The notes beneath the pieces were generated by a model. It had not been told where the DNA came from. It saw only the letters and a program-made list of their open reading frames with translations, and searched no databases. Below, piece by piece: positions 31,681 through 42,022 of a DNA stretch of 64,000 bases. A program made the translations under genes and the position numbers. The stretch comes from Panicum virgatum (lineage: Eukaryota; Streptophyta; Magnoliopsida; Poales; Poaceae): contig NC_053144.1 in NCBI RefSeq assembly GCF_016808335.1, positions 58,048,195-58,112,194 of the forward strand, read 5' to 3'. Each line of letters opens with the position of its first letter. The stretch's first letter is position 1.

Positions 31681-32190
31681 TAGAATCTGGAAGCTTGAGC
31701 CCTGGTCTGGTCTCAGACCTAGATCAAACTGGTACGGTGCGTTCAGGCCCACCTGCAGTGTCTGAATGAAAGATGGAGAGGCCTATGCCAGTCGGTGCGA
31801 AGATGTCCTGGTCCGGATGGCCAAACGAGACCGTGACTTGAGAATCGAGAGGGGGGCGGGAGTGCAGGAGCCGTCGGCGTGTGTTGCGCCAGGACGCGCA
31901 GGTCTAACTGGGGTTTGGTGTTGCCGGGTCTGTTCTTAATGGAAGCGAGGCGAGTTTGGTGGCCTCCCCGCCGCTGCCTGCTCTCTGGTCCTGAAAACGA
32001 CAGGGAAAGAGGAGGCAATGTGATGTGCCGCCGTCCGTCGCGCTCGCCGAGCGGGACCGGCCGCCGTCCACGGGGCGTCGTGCACACGCACGGCCGACGT
32101 GGGAAAGACAGCGACTCTGCGTCCTCCTCGACGCCGCGGCAGCCGCCGCGGCCATCGGCCACCGACACTGGCGTGATCGATCGGCTCCGG
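31681..32190. other. GC-rich intergenic DNA
   Basis: A GC-rich stretch with overlapping open frames on both strands (for example minus 31,743-32,168). No domain is recognised, the composition is CpG-rich, and the frames are probably chance. Confidence 0.3.
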
Positions 32191-32532
32191 GGGTGTTGTT
32201 TTAAGGACTAAATTTTAGTTCTGTCATATCAAAGAGAATTTTAATGTTTAAAAATATTAAATAAAATCTTATTACAAAATTAATTGTAGAATTCCAGGGC
32301 TAAACTGTGAGGCGAATTTAATGAGATATATTAATTTATAATTGGAGAATGGTTACTGTAGCATCACTGTTTCAAATCATAGATTAATTATGTTCATCAG
32401 ATTCGATTTGCGAATTAGCACTCATCTATGAAAAAAAAATATAAACAGATTTTATTTAATACTTTTAAATAATAAGATTTTCTTAGATGTGATAGGGACT
32501 AAACTTTAGTTAATAGGAAACAAACAGGACCT
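32191..32532. mobile_element. MITE (ggtcctgttt family)
   Basis: Left end gggtgttgttttaaggactaa and right end aaacaaacaggacc are imperfect inverted copies. The interior holds ttactgtagcatcactg and cagattcgatttgcg, the family core seen in several other elements here. A taaattttagt motif near each end extends the symmetry. Confidence 0.6.
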
Positions 32533-32810
32533 CCGTCGGGTGAGGTTTCGCCCAGGCTGAGGTTCTCGCCGCGCCCAATGCTATCCGCGTGCCACGGAGC
32601 GCGCTGGGTGTTCCGGCTCACGTACGGCCAGTGGCATCACGTGACGAGTGATGCATCTTCCTTGTTCTTCCATCATGGCTTCGGGAGGGCGTGCGATTTC
32701 CAGAAAACAGGTCTACGCGTGGAATGCTTCGGACCGGCAGAACCGGCAGCAGAAGCGTCCGGGACTTCGGGTAGCTCCCTCTTTCGTCTTTCCTTCACCG
32801 AATCACCGTG

Positions 32811-34336
32811 CGTTTTTTTTATTCTTATATTTTTCAAAATCATTTTTTATAGAAATATATTTTCGGTTTTATAATTTACAGATTTATACCCCTACCGATC
32901 GGCTGCGGGGCGGCCGGCCCCCTGCCGCCCTCCTGCCGGGCGGTAGGGACCTTAATATAAATAAAATTTAATTTTAATCGCATTTTGGCCCCTGGGGGAG
33001 GCTGCCGTCCGGCAGCCGGGCGACAGGTACCCGCCGCCCGGTGGCGGGGCAGTAGGCCTACCCGCCGCCCGGCAGGGGCGGCAGGCCCCTCCCGCAGGTT
33101 AAATCTTGACCGTCAGTATGGCAGTGCGGCATTAGATGTGGTTTTAAATATTTTGGATAGAAATAAAAACCGTTAATAAAGTAGATGAATATGAAAAGTA
33201 TAACTTAGTAATTCATACACATACGCAACTGAAAACGAAATAGGTGATGCATGAGAACGAAATAAGTATAACATGACGACATGTCCATAACAAAAATAGA
33301 GAAACAACTAGAAACACCTCCTAACCACCTCGGCCATGTTGACCTCTTTTACGCTATGCGTGGACGTTGAAGGTTTCATTCATTACAACCAAAATCTATA
33401 GAAATACGCACTGCCAACTAATTAAACAAGATATGTAGGCATACTACATACACAATATACTTAGTTTCGTACAAACAAATATATTAGAAGGTGTGTCGTG
33501 CACAACTACATGCGGCGAATTCTTGTAGGTGAATCTGAATTACCATTGCGAGAGGCCACCCACTTTCAAGAGCTGCGTGCATGTAATGTTGCAATTCTTC
33601 CGTACTACTTATAGGCATCAACTCCCAGAAATCCGCATTAGTTTCCCAAGAAGTCAAGGTATGAACCGTAAGCAAATGTGTCTTTGGATTCACATTGAAC
33701 TTTCTGTGAAGACATTTCCGTATGGACTCAAAACTCTTCTCTAGGAGTTTATCTAGACTGCACTGTCTTCTTTTAAATGCTGATAGATTTACTCCATAGG
33801 AATCATGAGTAATTCTATAAAAGTCACCGTAATGACTAATGAACTTAAAACGCCACCTTGCTCGACATATCTGGCCATTCAAAAACTTTATTTTAATTAA
33901 TCCAATATTTAGAAACATGGTATGGCTTCAATTATAACCACTAATCCGAACCCTAAGTGCTTGCAATAATAAAAAATACTAATTATAGAATTAAACATAC
34001 AAAAAAAGTTCAATGAGAAAGTTGAGAAATATTGGTTACCTGCGGTTCGGATCCAAAATCCGGCAGAGCTTCGCCGGTGGAATTGCCTCCCTCACCCCTC
34101 CTCTCTCCCTCTCTCCTCTCTGGATCTCGTGGGCAGGAAATGAGGGTGCGAGGGAAGGGGCTGCCTACCGCCCGGCAGGGGGGGCGGAAGGCTCCCGTTA
34201 GGGGCCTCCGCAAAAAAAAATTATTTACATGTAGGTCCCTGCCGGGCGGTAGGGGTATAAAACTGTAAAATGTGAAACCGAAAATATATTTCTATAAAAA
34301 ACGTTTTTAAAAAATATAATAATAAAAAAATCCGCG
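32811..34336. mobile_element. Mutator-like element with long TIRs and target duplication
   Basis: Immediately outside both ends lies the same 13-bp sequence, cgaatcaccgtgc (32,799-32,811 and 34,335-34,347), which contains a target-site duplication of 9 bp or slightly more. Inside, the first 95 or so bases (poly-T, then tatagaaatatattttcgg, then ttatacccctaccg) are repeated in inverted form at the right end. Long TIRs with a 9-bp duplication are the signature of Mutator-like elements. The interior of about 1.3 kb has GC-rich blocks rich in gccgcccggc and one minus-strand open frame (33,484-33,918). No catalytic transposase domain is seen, so the element is probably non-autonomous. Confidence 0.85.
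33484..33918 (-). CDS. 144-residue ORF inside the Mutator-like element
   Basis: An open frame of 144 residues within the element, AT-rich compared with the flanking blocks. The middle reads SLDKLLEKSFESIRKCL and is followed by a TVHTLTSWETNADFWELMPI segment and a LESGWPLAMVIQIHLQEFA tail. The arrangement, a mixed alpha/beta segment followed by a strand-rich end, recalls the N-terminal domain that precedes the catalytic part of some plant Mutator-like transposases, but that is a weak resemblance from memory. There is no DDE motif or zinc finger. It could be a transposase remnant, a captured host fragment, or not a protein at all. Confidence 0.35.
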   Translation of the reverse strand: MFLNIGLIKIKFLNGQICRARWRFKFISHYGDFYRITHDSYGVNLSAFKRRQCSLDKLLEKSFESIRKCLHRKFNVNPKTHLLTVHTLTSWETNADFWELMPISSTEELQHYMHAALESGWPLAMVIQIHLQEFAACSCARHTF

Positions 34337-34347
34337 AATCACCGTGC

Positions 34348-35995
34348 TGGCCGTTTTTGTTCCAAGCTGGCCGGCCGTATGGGCCAAATCTTTCAATCTG
34401 TGGCAGGCCGGCAAGATTTTTCTATGCTAGGCTGGATTCAAACGTCAGTATCAGGGCTCCAGGTCCATCATTGTTAAGGCGGGCCACAGTTGAGCCTGGC
34501 GTTCCCCACCAGCTCCCCAAGGCCCGTCTGTCGTATGCATCCGCCGACTGAAGAAAGATTTTTTTTTTGAAAAATCTACCACTCCCCTCTTAGAAAGAAA
34601 TTGAGCTGCCGCAATCCATCTATTTTCACATTGTTTGAGCTTAAAAAAATATGATAATTTTCTTATGGTTAGTTCGATTTCAAATCTACTTGGATCGTTG
34701 TATTTTTTCAATAAGGTCTACCACTTTGTTCTACTGCAACCAACAATAGTGCTTTTTTCTCACACACCAAATCAGCACCAGCCAACCAGTAATAATTTTC
34801 TCTCATAGAAAATCAGCACTAGCCACCAGCTACAACCAACCGAACAGAGTGTACAAAACTAGATCTATGATTCATATGTTTTGAAATATTTTTTACACAT
34901 TGGCAGCTTACATTAAATCTCCAGTAGCTATGTGCTAAGTGTGTAGCAACTTATATGTGAAACTGATAATAAATTATGTAGGTAAATTTTTATAAAAAAT
35001 ATTTTTGTCCTCCATGTTGTTTACCTCTATGAAGTATCTATATAAGTTACCATATCGTCTCTATATAAGTTGTTAACATATATACTATATGATATTGTCT
35101 ATACATAATTTATTTTCTTTACAAATTGATACATTTATCTAAAGTTGTCACTAGAAAACAATAGATATACAACATAAGTTTTGGACCTAAATCAACCCAA
35201 CAAACAGTCCCACATATGTAATCCAATCAAAAATTTTCTAGATCATTTTTTTTTGTTCCGGAACAATTTTATTTGTTGCACGAATAATAACAATTGTTAC
35301 AGCAACAAAAAATATTGTTTTAAAATAAAAAAATAATTATTGAATCTTGTGTGATGATTTAACTGACAGTCTCACGTGTCTCCTAACATTTGGCCGCAGG
35401 GATGGACTATGCGGAGTGAACCCCGGGGGTTCTGAATCTCCGAAGCATGATGAACTCCGCCCAAAAAGTCCTAAAATACTCTGGCCTACGATTCCGCGTC
35501 AGTGCCTCAGTGGCACTCACGAAAACTGAACTGCGCAGCTGCCGGCCTGACGCCACTCGGTCACTGTGTCGCGGTCTCTTGCATCCCCAGAGCTAGCCCG
35601 GCCGCCACAATTGTTCAAAAAAAGCTCGGCCGCCACCGATCTAGATCGACCTGCCCAATCTATGGTCTCCCTGGTGGGCTGGTCGGTCGAAACTTCGAAA
35701 CTAGCGTGGTAACAACGTGCAGCGTAGTGAGGCCGTACCAAGTACCAACAGCCTGCGGTTTGCGTCCGGCGATCGCCGCCTGCTAGCCCCCTGGGTTTGA
35801 CCTTTCGCGTTGACTCGCTCGTCGTTCTACGTCACACACCGATGCGATCATGCGCGCGAGCTGCCGGTCCAGAGGGCAACGTAGACGAGTTGGCCGCAAG
35901 GGGCCAGCAGTCCAGCCAACTCGAGTGCATGGGGTGGGGATGCTGGCGACTCGTGCACAGGGTTTTTTTCCCCGAGTTAACTCAAATCGCCGGCC
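34348..35995. other. intergenic with short MITE-like remnants
   Basis: Near 34,735-34,850 a short element reads caaccaacaatagtgc at one side and ccaaccgaacagag at the other, similar in end sequence to the element at 56,828. AT-rich to about 35,330, then GC-rich with no recognised gene. Confidence 0.3.
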
Positions 35996-36195
35996 ACCGG
36001 TTCCGGTTTACCGGACCGGTTGGACCGGTAACCGGTTGAATTCAAATTCAAATTTAAATAAATTCAAAAGCTCCCGTGCAACCGGTTTACCGGCCGGTTT
36101 TACCGGTTTACCGGTCGGTTTGACCGGTTTGAATTCAAATACAAATTCAAAAGCTCCCATGCAACCGGTTTACCGGCCGGTTTGACTGGTGGGCC
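35996..36195. repeat. accggtt-rich degenerate tandem repeat
   Basis: The motif accggtt or ccggttt occurs more than ten times. A composite unit of about 93 bp (gaattcaaat..., then aaaagctccc, then gcaaccggtttaccggccgg) is present twice, at about 36,038 and 36,131. No gene is associated with it. Confidence 0.8.
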
Positions 36196-37570
36196 TTAAT
36201 GGGCCGGCCCATTTTTTTCTTTTTCTTTTTTGATTTAACTTTAAATCCCCGCAAACTATACTAAATGAATGAATTTTTGAGAAAATTTGATACCATTAGA
36301 TTCATCACAACTTGAAGTATTTTTAGAAATTTTTTAGGATTTTTTTATTTTTTGAATTTAAATTTAAATTTTGAATTTTGACCGGTTGCTGAACCCTGCT
36401 CGTGCGTTGGGAAACACTACTCGTCTACGGTTTCGCTCTGAACAAATGCAGCAGCAGGTATTCTTCCGTGGTGTCAGATGGTCCTTTTGGTCCAGTTGAT
36501 CCATGATTAGTCCTACCGTGTAAAGCCAATGCTCAGCTCGTACATGACGAAACACGGAAACAGAGCACCCCCGGCTGGAGGATGTCAGCATATTCTCCGG
36601 GCGGATCTCAGTATATTCTACGGATGGACCACGCAGCGATCTCTAACGGCATGCGGAACAGTAATTAGTCTGGACTTTTCATTTCTTTCGCTCCAATGGG
36701 GTCGGAGTATTTGCTTCTAGGAGTTTTTGCTTTGTAATCGATCACTCGCAAAGTAAACGGGAGCTTTGAACTTCCAACGCACATGTGGCCCGGGCCGGGT
36801 CGTGACGGCGCCATATCAGCTGTCTGTCGTTTCTTGCGGACTGCTAGCTAGCTGGGATCCTTTTTCCTCTCGGAGAGCACGATTTTGCGTGCGGCACGCG
36901 ACGCTCCTGCCGGTCCAGATCCAGACGATTCCAACCGAGAAAACCTGCGGGAGGCTGGCACACACCGCGGCGTGGTTTCGCAACCGCTGTCGCTGCTTTC
37001 TCTGCAGCGGGTTCGTTCGTGGCTGCGTTCCAACTTGTCGTCTCCAAACGCGCTAGGCCGGCCAGCGCGTAGGGGCACAGTCCTCGGCACGGCTCATCGC
37101 GCAGAGTTCACATCACATCGGTGAAAACAGACGTCGTCCTTCGGCGCGGCTCCATCGCTGATGGGACGGCCGTTTTCGGGTAGGGACGGGCCCCGGGGAG
37201 GGGAAAAGGCCTTGGGGATCAGAGGGAGAGATTTCAGAGACCGTGATTTATTTCAAAAAAGAGATTTCAGAGACCGTGATGACTGATGAGACCATGTGTC
37301 AACCGCGCAAGCAAAGCCTAGCACGGCTCAGCACTGCTCCAAACCAAAACCACCGCCACGGCGCCACCGCACATTCCCCGTTTACGCCCGCTCTCCGTGA
37401 CGCTGACGCGTGGGGCTGCCACGCCCGGCGCCCTCGCCGCCCTTTGCCCCACGCCGGCCGCGCGGCCCCTGGTTTCTCCCCTTCCCCCAAATGATGACAC
37501 AGGTTTTATGCGAAACCCCCCGTGACCACACGAGAATCCCGCGGACACCCCCGCCGCGCCACCACGGGTA
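36196..37570. other. PDC upstream region
   Basis: No gene is recognised. Two copies of an aaacca motif at 37,341-37,352 read on the other strand as tggttt, the GT-motif of the plant anaerobic response element. They lie about 230 bp upstream of the TATA box. Antisense open frames that run through here into the PDC coding region are GC-rich shadows. Confidence 0.35.
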
Positions 37571-37576
37571 GTATAG

Positions 37577-37584
37577 TATAAAAG
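37577..37584 (+). promoter_or_regulatory. probable TATA box of PDC
   Basis: The sequence tataaaag lies 200 bp upstream of the PDC start codon, in the GC-rich promoter context typical of grass genes. A transcription start near 37,610 would give a leader of about 170 nt. Confidence 0.65.
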
Positions 37585-37783
37585 GACAGGTGGTGCCTCC
37601 TCCGGCAACCCACCGAACCAGACCCCAATACACGTCAAAGCGGAAAACCTCAGATAACCCCCAGGAAATCGTATTATAATCTCGCCCTCCACTCCCCTGC
37701 TCCGCTGCAACTGCAACTCCACTCGGCCGGCCGCCCCCCACCCTCCTGATCCTCCCCCCAACCATTGGTGCTTGATCGGATCC

Positions 37784-40492
37784 ATGGACACCCACATCGG
37801 ATCCTTGGACGGGCCGGCGCTGGCGGCGGCGAACGTCACGGTGGGCTGCCCGGCGTCGGCGCCAGGGTGCCCGATGGCGTCCACGCCGGCGCAGCCCGCG
37901 GCGGCGCTGACGGCCGGGGAGGCGTCGCTGGGGCGCCACCTCGCTCGCCGCCTCGTGCAGGTCGGCGTCGGCGACGTCTTCGCCGTCCCCGGGGACTTCA
38001 ACCTCACGCTGCTTGACCACCTGATCGCCGAGCCCGGGCTGCGCCTCGTCGGCTGCTGCAACGAGCTCAACGCCGGGTACGCCGCCGACGGGTACGCCCG
38101 CGCGCGGGGCGTCGGGGCCTGCGCCGTCACCTTCACCGTCGGGGGGCTCAGCGTGCTCAACGCCATCGCGGGCGCCTACAGCGAGAACCTGCCCGTCATC
38201 TGCATCGCCGGCGGGCCCAACTCCAACGACTACGGGACCAACCGCATCCTCCACCACACCATCGGCCTCCCGGATTTCTCGCAGGAGCTCCGCTGCTTCC
38301 AGACCGTCACCTGCCACCAGGTGCGTCCGCGCGTGTCCGTCGTGTTCCTTGGGATTTTAGGTGGGTTTAGAGTGTCTGTTTCATCTGGTTGCTTAATGGT
38401 TTGTTTGCTTGTTCGTGGATTCAGGCGGTGGTGACCAATCTGGACGACGCGCACGAGCAGATCGACACGGCCATCGCCACGGCGCTGAGGGAGAGCAAGC
38501 CGGTGTATCTCAGCATTAGCTGCAACCTCCCCGGGCTACCTCACCCTACCTTTAGCCGCGATCCCGTGCCGTTCTTCCTCCCCCCCAGGTACTACTTGTC
38601 CATAATCCCCAGATTCTATGATTCATAGGCTGCTTTGCTTAGATCATGAAACTTATTCCCCCAAAACTTTCAGAACCTGCAATGTTCTATATTAATCCCA
38701 GGGCTGTCACGTATGAACTGAAGTTTCTGTTATTGGGGAAGTGCCTAATCGAAATGGTAGCAATCTGCAATTTACGTCTATCTGATGAAATCTCGGACTA
38801 GATGAACAATCATCTGACGTGATGACGATTTCTTGTCTAGTCATCAGATGAATTGAGTCTGTACTCTGTAATATGGCACTGCAAGTTTGTGCAACAAGAT
38901 GCTATCTGAAATCCCGTTATTAACTGTGTCTGTAATACTGCAGAATGAGCAACAAGATGGGGCTCGAGGCTGCGATTGAGGCAACCGTTGAGTTCTTGAA
39001 CAAGGCCGTGAAGCCGGTGCTTGTTGGTGGCCCCAAACTGCGTGTGGCAAAGGCAGGAAAGGCATTTGTGGATCTGGTAGATGCCAGCGGCTATGCTTAT
39101 GCAGTGATGCCATCGGCCAAGGGTCTTGTGCCAGAGACGCACCCCCATTTCATCGGCACCTACTGGGGTGCCGTTAGCACTGCCTTCTGTGCTGAGATTG
39201 TTGAGTCGGCTGATGCCTACCTCTTTGCCGGCCCCATTTTCAATGACTACAGCTCTGTTGGCTACTCTTTCCTCCTCAAGAAGGATAAGGCCATCATCAT
39301 CCAGCCTGAACGTGTGATAGTCGGGAATGGGCCAGCATTCGGATATGTCATGATGAAGGATTTCTTGTCTGAATTGGCTAAGAGGGTTAAGAAGAACACC
39401 ACTGCCTATGAGAACTACAAGAGGATCTTTGTGCCCGAGGGACAGCCGCTGGAAAGTGAGCCGAATGAGCCGTTGCGTGTCAATGTGCTTTTCAAGCACA
39501 TCCAGAAGATGATTACAGGTGACAGCGCGGTGATCGCTGAGACTGGTGACTCCTGGTTCAACTGCCAGAAGCTGAAGCTGCCCGAGGGCTGTGGGTGAGC
39601 ATTGTGATGTCATACTGTTCTACTATCTGTCTTGTTCTTTGCCTTGTTCTGATGATGATTCTTTGCATGCTGCAGGTATGAATTCCAGATGCAGTATGGT
39701 TCAATCGGATGGTCAGTTGGTGCATTGCTTGGCTATGCTCAGGGGGCGAACACCAAGCGTGTGATTGCCTGCATTGGTGACGGAAGCTTCCAGGTGAATT
39801 TTCATTGCCTGATTATATCTCTCTCTTTCATTGCCTGATTAAATATCTCTCTGCTTCAATTTGATGGACGATGGCTCTATTCTAATGTGATTGTGTCTCC
39901 TGGGGCAACCTTGCAGGTTACAGCACAGGATGTGTCAACTATGCTGCGGTGCCAGCAGAACAGCATAATTTTCCTGATCAACAATGGTGGGTACACCATT
40001 GAGGTGGAAATCCACGACGGGCCATACAACGTCATCAAGAACTGGAACTACACGGGCCTTGTGGATGCCATTCACAATGGAGAGGGCAAGTGCTGGACCT
40101 CCAAGGTAAAGAATCTGCCAATAGTCTTAACCCGTACCAGAACTACCTGACCTAGCAGATGCTGTTACAGCTGTACCAGAACTACCTGACCTAGCAGATG
40201 CTGTTACAGCTGTACCAGAACTACCTGAACTAATGTTCAAAAAAAAAAGAACTACCTGAACTAGCAGATGCTGTTACAGCTGAAGAACTGTTGCTAATGG
40301 ATGCAATGGAAACTTGTGCAGGTAAAGTGCGAGGAGGAGCTGACAGCCGCGATCGAGACGGCGCTGGGGGAGAAGAAGGACTGCCTGTGCTTCATCGAGG
40401 TGATCGCGCACAAGGATGATACCAGCAAAGAGCTGCTGGAGTGGGGCTCCAGGGTCTCTGCTGCCAACTCCCGTCCACCGAATCCTCAGTAG
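37784..40492 (+). CDS. PDC: pyruvate decarboxylase
   Basis: Thiamine-diphosphate enzyme that decarboxylates pyruvate to acetaldehyde, the first step of ethanolic fermentation, in the cytosol; plant PDC genes are typically induced by low oxygen. Six exons close in phase to 609 residues: 37784-38320, 38425-38588, 38944-39594, 39676-39793, 39917-40105, 40322-40492. The N-terminal domain has the cofactor-activating glutamate in [14 protein letters not shown] (Glu94) and the catalytic His pair (157-158, RILHHTIG). The cofactor-binding motif runs from GDGS (485-488) to NN (512-513). Plant PDCs are about 600 residues, so the protein is complete and all key residues are present. The start at 37,784 (tccATGg) precedes a grass-typical Ala-rich N-terminus. 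The last exon's 3' part and 3' flank are tandemly duplicated over 88 bp, so a second copy of the end of the coding region lies after the stop. Confidence 0.97.
40134..40285. repeat. 39-bp tandem repeat in PDC intron 5
   Basis: The 39-bp unit starting gtaccagaactacctga begins at 40,134 and 40,173 and recurs partly at 40,212. It is then broken by a poly-A run and resumes as a truncated copy (gaactacctgaactagc) before the splice acceptor at 40,321. Confidence 0.9.
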
Positions 40493-40599
40493 AGCAGTCT
40501 TGCAAGCTCCAAGCAAAGAGCTGCTGGAGTGGGGCTCCAGGGTCTCTGCTGCCAACTCCCGTCCACCGAATCCTCAGTAGAGCAGTCTTGCAAGCTCCA
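40424..40599. repeat. 88-bp tandem duplication over the PDC stop codon
   Basis: Copy 1 (40,424-40,511) includes the last 22 codons, the TAG stop and 19 bp beyond it. Copy 2 (40,512-40,599) repeats this sequence. Translation ends in copy 1, so copy 2 is in the 3' untranslated region. Confidence 0.93.
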
Positions 40600-40963
40600 A
40601 GCCTCAAAGACTCGGTAGTGGTGGTAGAACTATGGGGCTCGATCGAATAACGTGAACGCTTTGCCCTTTCTGTTATGTTCTCCTCGTTTAGTGCCTGGTT
40701 CTCATTGTTCTTGATGGTCCTGTATCTATTTGTGACAATTCCCCTGTTTCTCGTGCGTGAATGCCGTAGAGAATAATGAGAAATTTCAGGCTTCGGGACT
40801 AGTTTTGTGTTGTGTCATGTGACGCTCTATTTTGTGCTACCACGTAACCCGTGTGATTTCAGTAATCGGGTGAAGATTAGCCGACCGGGTATTGAATCGT
40901 GTGGTACGCTGTACTCGTTTGTAATTGTCGCCAGGCCGCAGGGAGAGATGGAGCTACGTGGTA
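40600..40963. other. PDC 3' untranslated region and flank
   Basis: Sequence after the duplicated block, with a likely transcript end near the gaataatgagaa stretch around 40,770. No other feature is seen. Confidence 0.35.
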
Positions 40964-41219
40964 CTCTGTTCCAAATTATAAGTTATTCTAAGAATTTTGA
41001 AAAATCAAATCATCTCAAAGTTCGATCAAAATTATAGAAAGAAATATAAAAATTTATGACATTAAATAAGTGCACTATAAAAACATAGCTAATAAAGAAT
41101 CTAATAATACTTAATTGATATCATAAATATTATTATCTTATTATATAAATTTGATGAAATTTAATAAATTTTGACTCTCCGAGATTCTTAAAATGACTTA
41201 TAATTTAGAACGGAATGAG
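40964..41219. mobile_element. Stowaway-type MITE
   Basis: The element begins ctctgttccaaattataag and ends cttataatttagaacggaatgag, an imperfect inverted repeat over about 25 bp. It is flanked on each side by TA (40,962-40,963 and 41,220-41,221). TA duplication and this end sequence are diagnostic of Stowaway (Tc1/mariner) MITEs. Length is about 256 bp and the interior is AT-rich. Confidence 0.88.
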
Positions 41220-41221
41220 TA

Positions 41222-42022
41222 ATTACGTGTCCCTTGTCCAGCGTTGGCCGGTCGAGGAATATAGAAGGGATCTAGATCCGCACGCATGAACCGAGGTGCA
41301 CTGAATCTTGCACAGATGCAGCACGTCAGATTTTTAAAAGTGTGGGGCGCATCATCAGAGAGGTGCGCGGCCCGGTGCCGATGATTGACAATCTACTCCG
41401 TATTACCTTTTTTTTTTGAAAGCATAATCTATTACTTTCGGCCTTTCGGGGGTAAAGTTTCTCGGCAAGTTGCCATCATGCGTGCGTCTGTACATAGGCG
41501 GACTACTTTCTTGTGATCCCTGAAGCTATCTCACCATCTGTTTGTGCTGTCGATGTGCTCTGTTGCTTTTGCTGGGCAATGTGGCACTGCTAATCATATG
41601 CTTGATCTCAATTATGTAAGGCCTATGGTGGGTTTGGTGGAGACAGCAAAGCGATGGGTTACTTCCTATAGACCATCTGCCGCTAGGTTGTGCGCTTGTT
41701 GTTTTGCTGGATGGATGGAATACTTAAATTGTAGTTTTGTATGTATGGAACCGGATGATTAACCCTTTCTGTATGTAAAGCTAAGGAGATCCAATCCAAA
41801 TTGCAAGTCGTGAAAACTGAAGGATGCTTCACGATGAAGTGCATTCTCACGTCACAACCAGACGGCCGACATGTTAGAACGAGTAGCAGTTTTCCAAAAC
41901 CGCAGTTCAGAGAAGATAGGATTCTGCGAAGTTGGCATAAAAAGAAAAATGAAAGGTCGATTCAATCCAATCCTTGTCCAAGCACGAGATACAAAATGTG
42001 CTCGCAAAGCCGTATGCATCGT
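41222..42022. other. intergenic between PDC and aprataxin-like gene
   Basis: The two genes are convergent here. The right side would hold the 3' untranslated region of the minus-strand aprataxin-like gene. No other gene is recognised. Confidence 0.35.

Noticed and set aside
33000..33100. GC-rich gccgcccggc repeats as a separate satellite
   Set aside because: They sit inside the Mutator-like element next to copies of the same motif in its terminal repeats, so they are part of that element.
32811..34336. Autonomous transposon
   Set aside because: No DDE catalytic motif or zinc finger is encoded. Only one open frame of 144 codons is present.
37318..38317. Two long antisense open frames (about 280 and 310 codons) over the first PDC exon
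   Set aside because: They lie opposite a well-supported GC-rich coding exon, use codons that mirror it, show no domains, and are the expected shadow of high GC content.
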